Below, in pieces: positions 12,801-24,800 of a stretch of 64,000 nt of DNA. The notes beneath the pieces are model-generated. The model was given only the letters and a program-made list of their open reading frames with translations. It had not been told where the DNA came from and made no database searches. Origin of the DNA: Meghimatium bilineatum (taxonomy: Eukaryota; Mollusca; Gastropoda; Stylommatophora; Philomycidae); the NCBI GenBank assembly GCA_034231615.1, contig CM067322.1, forward strand, positions 100,959,587 to 101,023,586, read 5' to 3'. The stretch's first letter is position 1, and each line of letters opens with the position of its first letter. The translations under genes were made by a program, and so were the position numbers.

Positions 12801-15800
12801 ACACATCTTCTGGGTATATATGCCATGGACAAGGATTTTGTACACATCCTCTGGGTATATATGCCATGGACAAGGATTGTGTACAGAATCAGGCAAACAT
12901 GTTAGTCCTGCATAATTGGAGAGCCCCCTTTGATGGCAAGGAATGCATAGCTCACTGCTCTATCCATACCAATGATATTAGTACCAGACTATGAGGTCTT
13001 GGAAAAATCAACCTCAATAAGTATCTCCACGCACTACTTATGAAGGCACAAACGCTGGGCAGGTCATCTTGTGCGTATGGAGGACTCACGTTTGCCAAAA
13101 CAAATATATTATAGAGCACTCAGGAATTTGAAAAGCTGGTGGACAGAAAAACCGCTTCAAAGACACGCTCAAGGCATCACTGAAACATCTTAACATTGAC
13201 ATAGGCGCTTGGGAGAGCCTCGCTCAGGATAGAACAGCATGGCGTTACAGCATTAGAACGGGAGCACTAGTGGCAGAAGAGACCAGACAAGATACTGTAA
13301 GTCAGAAGCAGGCAGATAGAAAAGAAAAAACATCTTAACATCCCATAGAGTTGTCAATTCTGTAGAAGAATATTTTGTGCACACATTGGACTTGCTAGTC
13401 ATTTAAAAACACACTATTAACTTTATTAATTTTTATGACATTGTTATTATTATTATGGTTGAGTTTTGGTCATTGTCGATTACGACGGACGGATATTATG
13501 GTCCGGAGCTGAGTTGCTATGGGCCCATGACAGAAATGAATGCTGACAGAGCTGGAAGCCATGACTGCAACTCTGCATGTTGCGGAAAGGTAGAAAATAC
13601 AAGGCTGCTAGAAATTACCTTGATTGAGAGAACATTATTGTACAAAAGTCAACTATAACAGTTGAGAGAACATTATTGTACAAAAGTCAACTATAAGACA
13701 AGCTTCACATTTATTGGCATTATACATTTGTTTAGTTAGTCGAAAGATCATCCACGCTGTATGTTGAATGGTCCATAAGTGCTCAGATCTTCTCAAGCTA
13801 TCCCTCAGCATGTAGCGACTGGTCATATCTATATTGTGCTTGTTTACCAGTATTCACTGGTTATCTGCATAATGCTCTTTGTTTAGCTACATCCCTCTTG
13901 ATAATATATCACTGTCGTCTGCTCAATATTTCTCTAGTGTTTATTCTCAAACTCAAGCTGGATCTGTCTTGACAATGATCCGACGAGATTTTCAGCAGAA
14001 CATAATTCAGAGAATGTAGATATATTGTGTTGCTTTTTTATTTGCGGCAATGGCAAAACACATCCGACTTTGGTGGTGATGTCTAATATGTTCAGTGTTT
14101 TATCAATTATGCTAAACAATGGATGTCCACAGCAGCATCACTAGTAGGTCAGTGGCAACTGGCTTAATAGCATTGCTTGCACTGCACAATTGCCCCTTTC
14201 AACAATTTGAACACCAACTATGGTCAATGTTGCTTGACCTTCTGTTGCTGTCTATGTAAGTATCAACCTGACACAGATGGACAATGTTTCCTGTAATAAC
14301 AATTCAAACATAAAGAAAATAACTCCTTAAATAAGCTCCTTCTTCTTTCATTCTTAAACTCTTGCAGATTAACAGGATGTAGTCCAGAGAACATAATGAA
14401 TTGTGTCATGGTTTACAGCTTTGCTGTGATATCTGCATCTTTAACTCCACCTCATAACCTCTCTAGTCACACTTTCGACATGAATGAATGGTAAACAGTG
14501 ATGCTATTCTTTGCATCCCTTTCAGGTCTCTGCAACACACGGATGAAATAAGCAAATAAAAGAAAGAACAGTAGAACTCAAAACCAACAATTGGTAAAAC
14601 ACTAGAACCCACAGCAATAATTGGTAGAAACACTAGAACCCACAGCCAACAATTGGTAGGAACAGTAGAACACACAACCAACAATTGGTAGAAACACTAG
14701 AACCCACAGCCAACAATTGGTAGGAACAGTAGAACACACAACCAACAATTGGTAGAAACACTAGAACCCACAGCCAACAATTGGTAGAAACAGTAAAACA
14801 CACAACCAAAAATTGGTAGAAACAGTAGAACACACAGCCAACAATTGGTAGAAACACTAGAACACACAGCCAACAATTGACTGGGACACAGATTACATAC
14901 TCTTAATTGGATGACAGAATGACAAGCAGAGCATGTATGAGAATTCCCTTATTGCAGTGAATTTTAGTTCCTAATCAAGAATCAAGCTAAAGAAATCAAC
15001 CTACCACAGGGGAATCTGAGCTGACAGAACATACTTTGTTGGCATCCGACTTGACCTCAGCCTGAGTACAAGAACTCTGGGCGAAGGTCATAGCATAGAA
15101 TCGGTAAATAACACCATTCACTATCTGTTAGAATAGAAGAAGCACAATTTATCATTTGTGTAGAAACAGATGTTTAAATATGTGTAAAAACAGATGTTTA
15201 CATTTGTATAGAAACAGATGTTTACATTTGTGTAAAAACAGATGTTTACATTTGTGTAGAAACAGATGTTTACATTTGTGTAGAAACAGATGTTTATATT
15301 TGTGTAGAAACAGATGTTTACATTTGTGTAGAAACAGATGTTTACATTTGTGTAGAAACAGATGTATACATTTATACTAAAATAAATATTAATGTATTTA
15401 TATATCAATGATAGGTGGCATGAATCTGATTGTATGTGCTATGATGTCAGAGAACTGCGATGAGATTGTATGTGCTATGATGTCAGAGAACTGCGATGAG
15501 ATTGTATGTGCTATGATGTCAGAGAACTGCGATGAGATTGTATGTGCTATGATGTCAGAGAACTGCGATGAGATTGTATGTGCTATGATATAAATTACTT
15601 CTTATCTATTTAGTGAAGTTTTCTCACTTGTGGAAGTCATACATTACTTCACCTTATACAATTACATTTTTACCTCCTGGGAAATAGGAGACATCTTTTC
15701 ACAGCATAGCACATTGTTGAATGTTGGAGTTTTTTTGGTATGAAAGAAATCTGTCATGGCTTCCATACTTTATTGTCTCGTGTGTACAGCTACTTGCACT

Positions 15801-18800
15801 AAACACTGCATTCTAATCTGTGCTGTCTTCACCGTAGACATAGTACTCAATTAGCAAGTACAATAATTAATACTCTATACAAGCAATCAAATTATAATTT
15901 TCAGGGTTATTTTAGTTTGATCTATAGATTGGCCCTGCAGTAAGCTGACATATATGCGAACTTGTGCATCAATAGTTTATGGTATCCACTGCGAGTTCTA
16001 GAACAAATCCTCTAAACATAGAGAAGTTCCATCTGTAAACCACCTATTGCATTTCATAAACTGTCTGACAATGTGTGGGAATGGAAGATCATAAACCGTC
16101 TGACAATGTGTGGGAATGGAAGATCATAAACCGTCTGACAATGTGTGGGAATGGAAGATCATTAGCTTCGCCACAAAATTAAAATTCTATCAGGCCATTG
16201 TGCTCACTACTTTGCTATATGCTTGTGAGACCTAGACAATGAACAGCAGACACACCAGTGTTAAATCACTTTCACATATGCTGTGTCCACAAACTTCTCA
16301 GAATGAAGTGACAAGATAGATACCTGATACGGAAATCCTCATTAGTGCCAATATCTGAAGTAGTCATACAACACTGAAGAAAGCCCCACTAAAACAGATG
16401 ATGTATTGTGAGCTCCTTAAGGAAAAATGACTGGTCAGTGGTCAGAAGAAACGCTTCCATGACTCTCTCAAAGTCTGTGTAAAGAGCTTCAACATTGGCG
16501 TCACATCCTGGGAGAATATCACTCCGAAACATGCAGTGTGGTGCAGCAACACTACTAGTAAAAGGTGCTCATATCACCCAGAAGCATCAAATATTACAGA
16601 CACTGAGAAAATTTGCTGCCCAAAAAAACAGAACAACAAATACACAGATGACCACTAATTACCATATACATGTCTCAAATGCAGGAGGGGATTCTATGCC
16701 AAAATTCAACTTGACTTTTCAGTTATCACAGCACACATCAGTGAGATAAAACAACAATTAAACTGTTGTCATCAGCACCTACAATGGTTGGATATTATTA
16801 TTATTATAATATACATACATATTACTTTCTTTAGTCACCTTCTTTGAAATACTTGGAAAGAAAACAGTGACCATATTCTTTATACTCTGAACTACAAGTC
16901 CCGTCCCCAACTCAAAATAGTTACAAGCTTTGATGTGATTGGATACATCCATACAAAATTGTTCCAAACTTGGGTGCAAAGAGTACCAAATTGCTCTCAG
17001 TGGACCCAGGGTTAGCAGATAACCAAGATCCCAAAAGTACATCCTCGTGGTACATCCTGGAAACAGAAGTATGCTGCTAGCGCTGCTTCTGGCAAACACT
17101 TTTGGGATCATGTCCGTGAATTTGGAGGTTGCAGATGGAATAAAATTTACTGCAACAGAGAAGCAATATCTCTGACACCTGTGCCAACACATAAATAGTC
17201 ACAGTCGACATAGTGATGCAGCTCAGTCAGGTTCAAGCATTGGAGGTTTGGAGAACATAGTCACAACAGGCAAGATTGAAGGCAACAGAGGGCGACAATA
17301 TGAGAAAATATATAGAAAGTTTGACAACATGGCATGGCAGGGAAACAACAACAAGCTTGATACATAATACTGGAGACAGAAATCTGTGGAGAGCCATGAT
17401 CGCCAAAGCCAGCCGACATGGCACCTGATGATGATGATCTTAGAGAATTGGAGACTTCTGCTCAAAGTACAACATATCTCAGAGAGTTAGATTCTCCTGA
17501 GTATGAAAAAGGAGCTCTGATGAAATCTGAAATATCACATAAGAAACAAGAGCTACACTGCTTGTTGTTCTAGGAATTAAAACTCACAAACACGCTAAAA
17601 CTTACCTGTTTAGTGACAATGCTAGAAGCTGTGGCCTTCAGGTAAAATACACTGTTGCTTTTGGCATTGAGTTTGCTCTCCACGAATGAGACAGCCTGTT
17701 GGACATCAGGATCGGAGAAATGAACAGTCTGTGCACCTCCAACAAGCTGACGAGCAACTGGAACCTGATTATAATTGAATATTCATTAATGGAAGTCAAT
17801 AACAAATGAGACTGCTGTAAAACAATATACTTATGGAAAACACAAGATCAATCAGCTTTGCAATGAATGCACTATCTATCAGACTATAGGGTGCAAGTAA
17901 GAAAAATACAAACAACAGTATACAAGATATTGTGGGTATGAAAATTTCAACCTTAAAGTCTTTTTTAAGAAAATACAAGACAAACAGTAATAATAAAGGC
18001 ACTATCACAATAGCATTAGATGGCAGACATTTAACAGCAGAGACATTCGAGGTAACAATGATGTAAAATAACTACAGTTGAAATTAATGAAGGTAATTAA
18101 AAAACATGACATTGCAATGATATAATATAAGATTCAAAATATAGACATCTCCGGCATGTGTTCTCATACTTCTATTGATTAGCACGGGTACTATGGAAAC
18201 TTAAATGTACCATGTCATGAATAGATAACACTAATGATAATGTATTATGGTTTGTTACTAATAAAAATTAGTGAACAATATTACTAAGAAAAATTAGTTA
18301 ACCTTCACCGAGCCTATATCAAGTCCAGCCGCCGAAAAATAAAATAGCGGCTAACGCCGTTGGCGACATACCCCCATCCAATGAGATATCGTTTTAATAG
18401 ACGCTCCACAGCCTGATTGGTTACTCGGGAACATGCGCTATTGAAGCCGGTTCATTCCTACGTCCGACATGATCGTTGTAACAATGGCTAGCCAGAAGAT
18501 ACAAATTTTATAGCAATTAATCTGACCACATCGGCACACCGGTACGATGCCATGATGGTCGACCGATTTTATAGACCTTTCTTTCATCGTATTTTGAATA
18601 AAATAACATTGAATCGTGGCTTGAATCATGAATTATTGAGTTATTTAGTTTCACAGCAGTGAATATACAGAATGCCGCGTTGGTTTGGAGACTTGTAGAC
18701 ATTTGATATCGGATATGTGGAAGTAGCACAAAAAATGGTTCTAGACCTAATCTCAAAGAACGATTTTACCGCAAATCTACATGTTTTATACAGTTCTCCC

Positions 18801-21800
18801 GGCTATATTTTGATAATTTTGCAGTGAAAGAACATAAATACAACAGATTTGTGTGATTTAGTTTACAGTGTTGCCAAGGAATTCGATAACTAAGGTAAGT
18901 TATTTTTTTATTTATTTTTTCCCTCTTTATTTGTTATAAAATATATGTTTTTTGTGAAAAACGTCTTTACCACTTTCTCATACGTCTGGTATCACACACA
19001 CACACGTACATAAATTACACCAATATATACATAATTCAATTCTTTATTTATATGTGCAAATATTATTTAAATATCTCTAACAACCAAAAAATTATCACAT
19101 TTTCAAAACAGTCACCATCAATAACGCAAATATTCAAAAAAAAATCCGGTGGCAGGGAGACGTTTCGTATTTTTTAATCTGGCTTGCTAAAGGTTAATAA
19201 TGTTACTAATGAAAATAATAAATAGTAAAAATAATAAATGTAAAATATTTTAATGAAAAATAACAAACAATGGAACTAGGATTTTTTCTACTTTTATGGT
19301 CACATAGTGACCTTTGTCACATAGCAACAATGAACATGAATCAAACACAAACAATACAATGGAAGTGTCTCTCCACTGCATTCAATTGTATTATCCTTTA
19401 GTATAAGTAAATACCCCTAAAGTAATGCATAGCAACAGGCTAAACATTTAGCCGCAATCAATGGGAACCTCTAAACCATACACAAAATTTTAGCTGAAGG
19501 TACTGTAAAGGTTAAAAGAGAGTAGGCGCCATCATATTTAATTTTAGTGTTACTATGATCACAGTGCAACCCCGGTTGCGCCAATTAGTGCTTACCTGTG
19601 TGATTATTTCCCTTGCCTATGTTTATCAGTTTATGTTTATTATTTATTAATTTAAATATAATTATATTTAGAGTTAGAGTTAAGATTAGTTGTGTAAAAC
19701 ATTAGTTATGTAAAACATTAGTTGTGTAAAACATTAGTTGTGTAAAACATTAGTTGTGTAAAACATTAATTGTGTAAAACCTTAGTTGTGTAAAACATTA
19801 GTTATGTAAAACATTAGTTGTGTAAAACATTAGTTGTGTAAAACATTAGTTGTGTAAAACATTAATTGTGTAAAACATTAGTTGTGTAAAACATTAATTG
19901 TGTAAAACATTAGTTATGTAAAACATTAGTTGTGTAAAACAGTTGTGTAAAACACTAGTTATGTAAAACATTAATTATGTAAAACATTAGTTATGTAACC
20001 CCTAGCCATTAAAAACTGAATATTTCAATTAATTTTTTATATAATATTTAGATCAATAACCACAAAAATACATAGGTTGACACTAATGGGAAACAATAAT
20101 TAAAACATGGGGGGGGGGGGGGGGGGGGGTTTGGGACTTTGATCATAGTTTATTTAACTTTTCATTGAGGAGGGAGAGAGGAAGGGGGACCAAACATACC
20201 CATCTGCTATGCAAACTAAAACAACAGTGAAACAAGTCTTCTCATGTCTAGCAGTCTTTACAAAAACCGTCTTTCCACATTTTCATTCCATCATTCAATT
20301 TTAATGAAAATCTAAAAGCCAAGCTAAATTTTGACATATTCCATTCATTGATCCGGCTTGGAATTTACCATAATAGTTGATATTATCACAGCTATCAACT
20401 TTTGTTTCTGAAACAGAACGGAACGAACGAGTGAATGAATCTGATATCTTGGAACACTATGGTACCTAATGGTCACAAATGTTATGAGGTTAGCAATGCC
20501 TCAGGGAAGAAGTCACACTGACTGCTGGCAGAGTGGGGAAAATTAAAGAAATGACCTTACCTACCGTTGCTAAAGTTTGTGTTATTTTTCTTTCAGTAAC
20601 TTTTGGCATGTCCATTCATTCTTATAATAGCAAGATTCCACTGTATTACTTTTATTTTACTTTGGTATATATGTGTTTCCAATTTTGGTGACATTTTTGG
20701 ACATTACAGTTACATCCTCTGCTTACATTCTGAAATATATGGCAACATTGAGCTACAAAGACTTGCTCACAAAGAATTTGTGGGTGTCCCATTAGGAAAT
20801 CGACAAATATGTACATGATGATAACTACTGAAACTAATCAGATTATATGTGTATGTTGCATACGATAAGAAATATTTTGTCTTCAACAACAACAACAAAA
20901 TTTACATACCGCAGCAACACATGATGGTGCTCCTTGCAATTTGATTTTGTCAGCAGGATCTGTCAACCATGGCTGGCTCCAGACAGTTACACTGCAGATC
21001 TCTGGCTGATTGTTGATATGTATTATGTTAGAATAGGCTTGACTATGTTTTAAATAAACTCATTCTTCTTCTTCTTCTTCAGCGTTCATTCTCAAACTCC
21101 CGCTGGATCTCTCTTGTAACAGGACCATGGTCCTTATTGGATTTCCAGCAGGATGTAGTCCAGAGAATGGAAATGCGTTGTGTCGCCGTTTTATTTGCGC
21201 CAATGGCCCGACACATCCGTCTTCTGCGGGATAAACTCATTCAATACTTCACACATTGTAACATCAACTAAATTAGACATTGTAACATTTACTAAATAAC
21301 ATATTGTAACATTGACTAAATTACTTATTGTAACATCCACTAAATGACATATTGTAACATTGACTAAATTATTTATTGTAACATCCACTAAATGACATAT
21401 TGTAACATTGACTAAATTACTTATTGTAACATCCACTAAATGACATATTGTAACATTGACTAAATTATTTATTGTAACATCCACTAAATGACATATTGTA
21501 ACATTGACTAAATTACTTATTGTAACATCCACTAAATGACATATTGTAACATTGACTAAATTACTTATTGTAACATCCACTAAATGACATATTGTAACAT
21601 CCACTAAATGACATATTGTAACATTAACTAAATTACTTATTGTAACATCCACTAAATGACATATTGTAACATTGACTAAATTACTTATTGTAACATCCAC
21701 TAAATGACATATTGTAACATCCACTAAATGACATATTGTAACATCCACTAAATGACATATTGTAACATTGACTAAATTATTTATTGTAACATCCACTAAA

Positions 21801-24800
21801 TGACATATTGTAACATTGACTAAATTACTTATTGTAACATCCACTAAATGACATATTGTAACATCCACTAAATGACATATTGTAACATTAACTAAATTAC
21901 TTATTGTAACATCCACTAAATGACATATTGTAACATCCATTAAATTACTTATTGTAAGATCCACTAAATGACATATTGTAACATCCATTAAATTACTTAT
22001 TGTAACATTGACTAAATTACTTAATGTAACATCCATTAAATTACTTATTGTAACATCCACTAAATGACATATTGTAACATTGACTAAATTACTTATTGTA
22101 AGATCCACTAAATGACATATTGTAACATCCATTAAATTACTTATTGTAACATTGACTAAATTACTTATTGTAACATCCACTAAATGACATATTGTAACAT
22201 CCACTAAATGACATATTGTAACATTGACTAAATTACTTATTGTAAGATCCACTAAATGACATATTGTAACATCCATTAAATTACTTATTGTAACATTGAC
22301 TAAATTACTTATTGTAACATCCATTAAATTACTTATTGTAACATCCACTAAATGACATATTGTAACATTGACTAAATTACTTATTGTAACATCCACTAAA
22401 TGACATATCGCAACATCTCATTTTACAAAGGCTTTTCACTGTGTTCGGCATGATAGTTGCTGGTACATACTGAGACAATTTAATTTCGACACCATAATCA
22501 TAGACGTTGAATCACTGTACACAAATGCAGGAGCACTGTTTTAAGATGTATCCAATGTGGTACCCGTACGGGCCTGCCAGGTTACAGGTTTACAGATACA
22601 TAATGTACTCTTCACTTCCACATAAAGTGTTGAATCAATGGATATGGTGAGAGAAGTACATGTCTAGCTTGATGTAGTTCTATACATACACAGAGGATTT
22701 GCTGTACTGTTTCATATATGTTATTGCCTTTCAGTTAAACAGGCCCATTAGATTTTTTACTCTCTTCTGACCATAGTGTAATTTTCTCTGTTTTAGGTAG
22801 GAAAATATTGTGATTTAAAATTTGCAGTGAGTTTACCTTGTCCTTTGGTCTTGTCCATTTCCTTTAAAAAAACATGACACATTCACTCATCCCCATAGCC
22901 CAGCAGTATTAATAATAACCTCCTCTGTACCAGGATTATCTCAAACCTTTTCTAACTGCTAAATCAGTGTTCTTGGAATGAATTACAAATTTGGAGAACA
23001 TTTCCCCTCTCACCGCATACAGGAATAAGTTATGACTACAGGTTATTATCAGCGCACTCCAGACAAGTCCATGGGTGTTCAAATTCACATCTCAACAAAT
23101 CCATCAAAGTGTAGCAGCTGATAGTTCCAGTTTGATGCTGATTTATAAGTCTTTTTTATAATGTTTCTCTTTCCAGGCTGTTCCACTTTGGCACCAATCT
23201 TATCCAGTCTTAACTGCAACCATGATTCATACTTTTGAAAATCTGAACGGACGATGTCCCTTAGTACGCTAACTATGTCATCGATCCATTCATGTACCTA
23301 TTAACATTGTGGCCATGCTTGCCAGTGTATCAGCATGCTCATTACACTCAACACCCGCATGTCCTGGCAGGAATATAAAGGTAATTTTTCTGGACAATAA
23401 CTCCAGCCAGTGACATCGGATGTCTCCTGCTTCAACTTTCTGGATCATGTTCATTGAGTCACTAAGTGTGTGCTTGCATGAGAACAGTTCTGTGACATCA
23501 TGTTCATTGAGTCACTAAGTGTGTGCTTTCATGAGAACAGTTCTGTGACATCATGTTCATTGAGTCACTAAGTGTGTGCTTGCATGAGAACAGTTCTGTG
23601 ACATCATCTATGACAGTGTTTCCATCACAGCTTTCATTTCTATCTTAAGATTGTTTGTGGTTATAGTAAAGGCACTGCTGGATTCTTCGATAGTGTTTCC
23701 ACTGCAAAGTGTGAAAAAAGCCAAAGCACATTGAATGTCTGATTCATCAGTAGATTGTTACAGCATCCTGTGTAGTGTTATTGTCAATGACCGAATACTG
23801 GAAACAAGAGTTTAATTGATTGTAATCCCTGGTGAGCGAAACATGAGAATTGGGATAAAGCCTGTGGCAGCTACACTCATTTGTATGGTAACTCACATAT
23901 CAACACATACAGTAAGAATCTCAAACTCCCAAAACATGCTGTGTAAAATAGAAAGGTATATGCCAAGACAAGTATTAAAAATGAATATGAGAAAACTTAC
24001 ATGATCTCCACCAGAAACTTCAAGCTTATATCTGTACAATACTCCTGACACAACCTGTTACAGAAGAACAGTTTCACAATGACAGTAACAATCTTTGTTT
24101 ATATTTGGCAGGTCTTGCCTCATAATTATTTCTGCATAATGTTGCTTTTGAACACTGTACTTGAAACAACCACAGATATCTCTGTATGTGTCAGTAATGA
24201 TTGTAAGTTAGCAAACAAAATTTGTTTCTGAACCATCCAATTTCATCAATTTAATGGTCAGCTAAAGGTATTAAGATCAAACACTGTAACTGAACCTGTG
24301 ACTAAGTTGTCTTCATATGAAATATTAACACTTAAATAATTTTTTTCTTGCAAACATAAAATCTGACTTAGTAGCTGAAATAATCTTTTATTACAAACAT
24401 AAATTGTACCTGTGATGTTGCTGAAATAATCTTTTATTACAAACATAAATTGTACCTGTGATGTTGCTGAAATAATCTTTTATTACAAACATAAATTGTA
24501 CCTGTGATGTAGCAGAAATAATCTTGACTCCCTCTCTTGGTCTTGCATCTCCATTGGCTTGTAAAGCCTTGTTAATCTGAGTGAGAGCAAATACTACACT
24601 CGGATCTGTCAGACTTGCTTGGATAGGATTCTCCCCACCAGCCAGACCTCCATCACAAGTAATGAAGGGCAGAGCTATTGCAAATAGCAGTAGTACCTGA
24701 GACAAAAGTATAGATGAATTGAGTATAGTGGAGTCTAGTCATAACATATATACTTATAATAAAATAGAGTCTTTCTAGGCCTATCAATTTCATAAAGTAT

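Larger units (their letters stand above)
14300..20615. repeat. Segmental duplication, copy 2 (partner 1-5700)
   Basis: The same order of exon b, minisatellites, LINE fragments, exon a, 16-bp array and poly-G as copy 1. Differences are scattered single bases, array lengths, and the 892-bp insertion at 18302-19193. Coding exons are unchanged. Confidence 0.95.

Noticed and set aside
12195..12915. Several repeat-peptide frames
   Set aside because: By-products of the 48- and 41-bp arrays.
13455..13658. Minus-strand segment with a WLP motif as the missing cystatin PW exon
   Set aside because: No cysteines at the expected spacing and no convincing splice sites.
21191..22396. 401-codon open frame of 8-residue repeats
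   Set aside because: Produced by a 24-bp tandem repeat without stops, in an intron; no start context, domain or flanking gene signals.
24391..24705. Single-exon minus-strand protein starting near 24705
   Set aside because: Its start would be TTG and it reads through the cystatin splice donor into intron repeats; the spliced model explains the sequence better.
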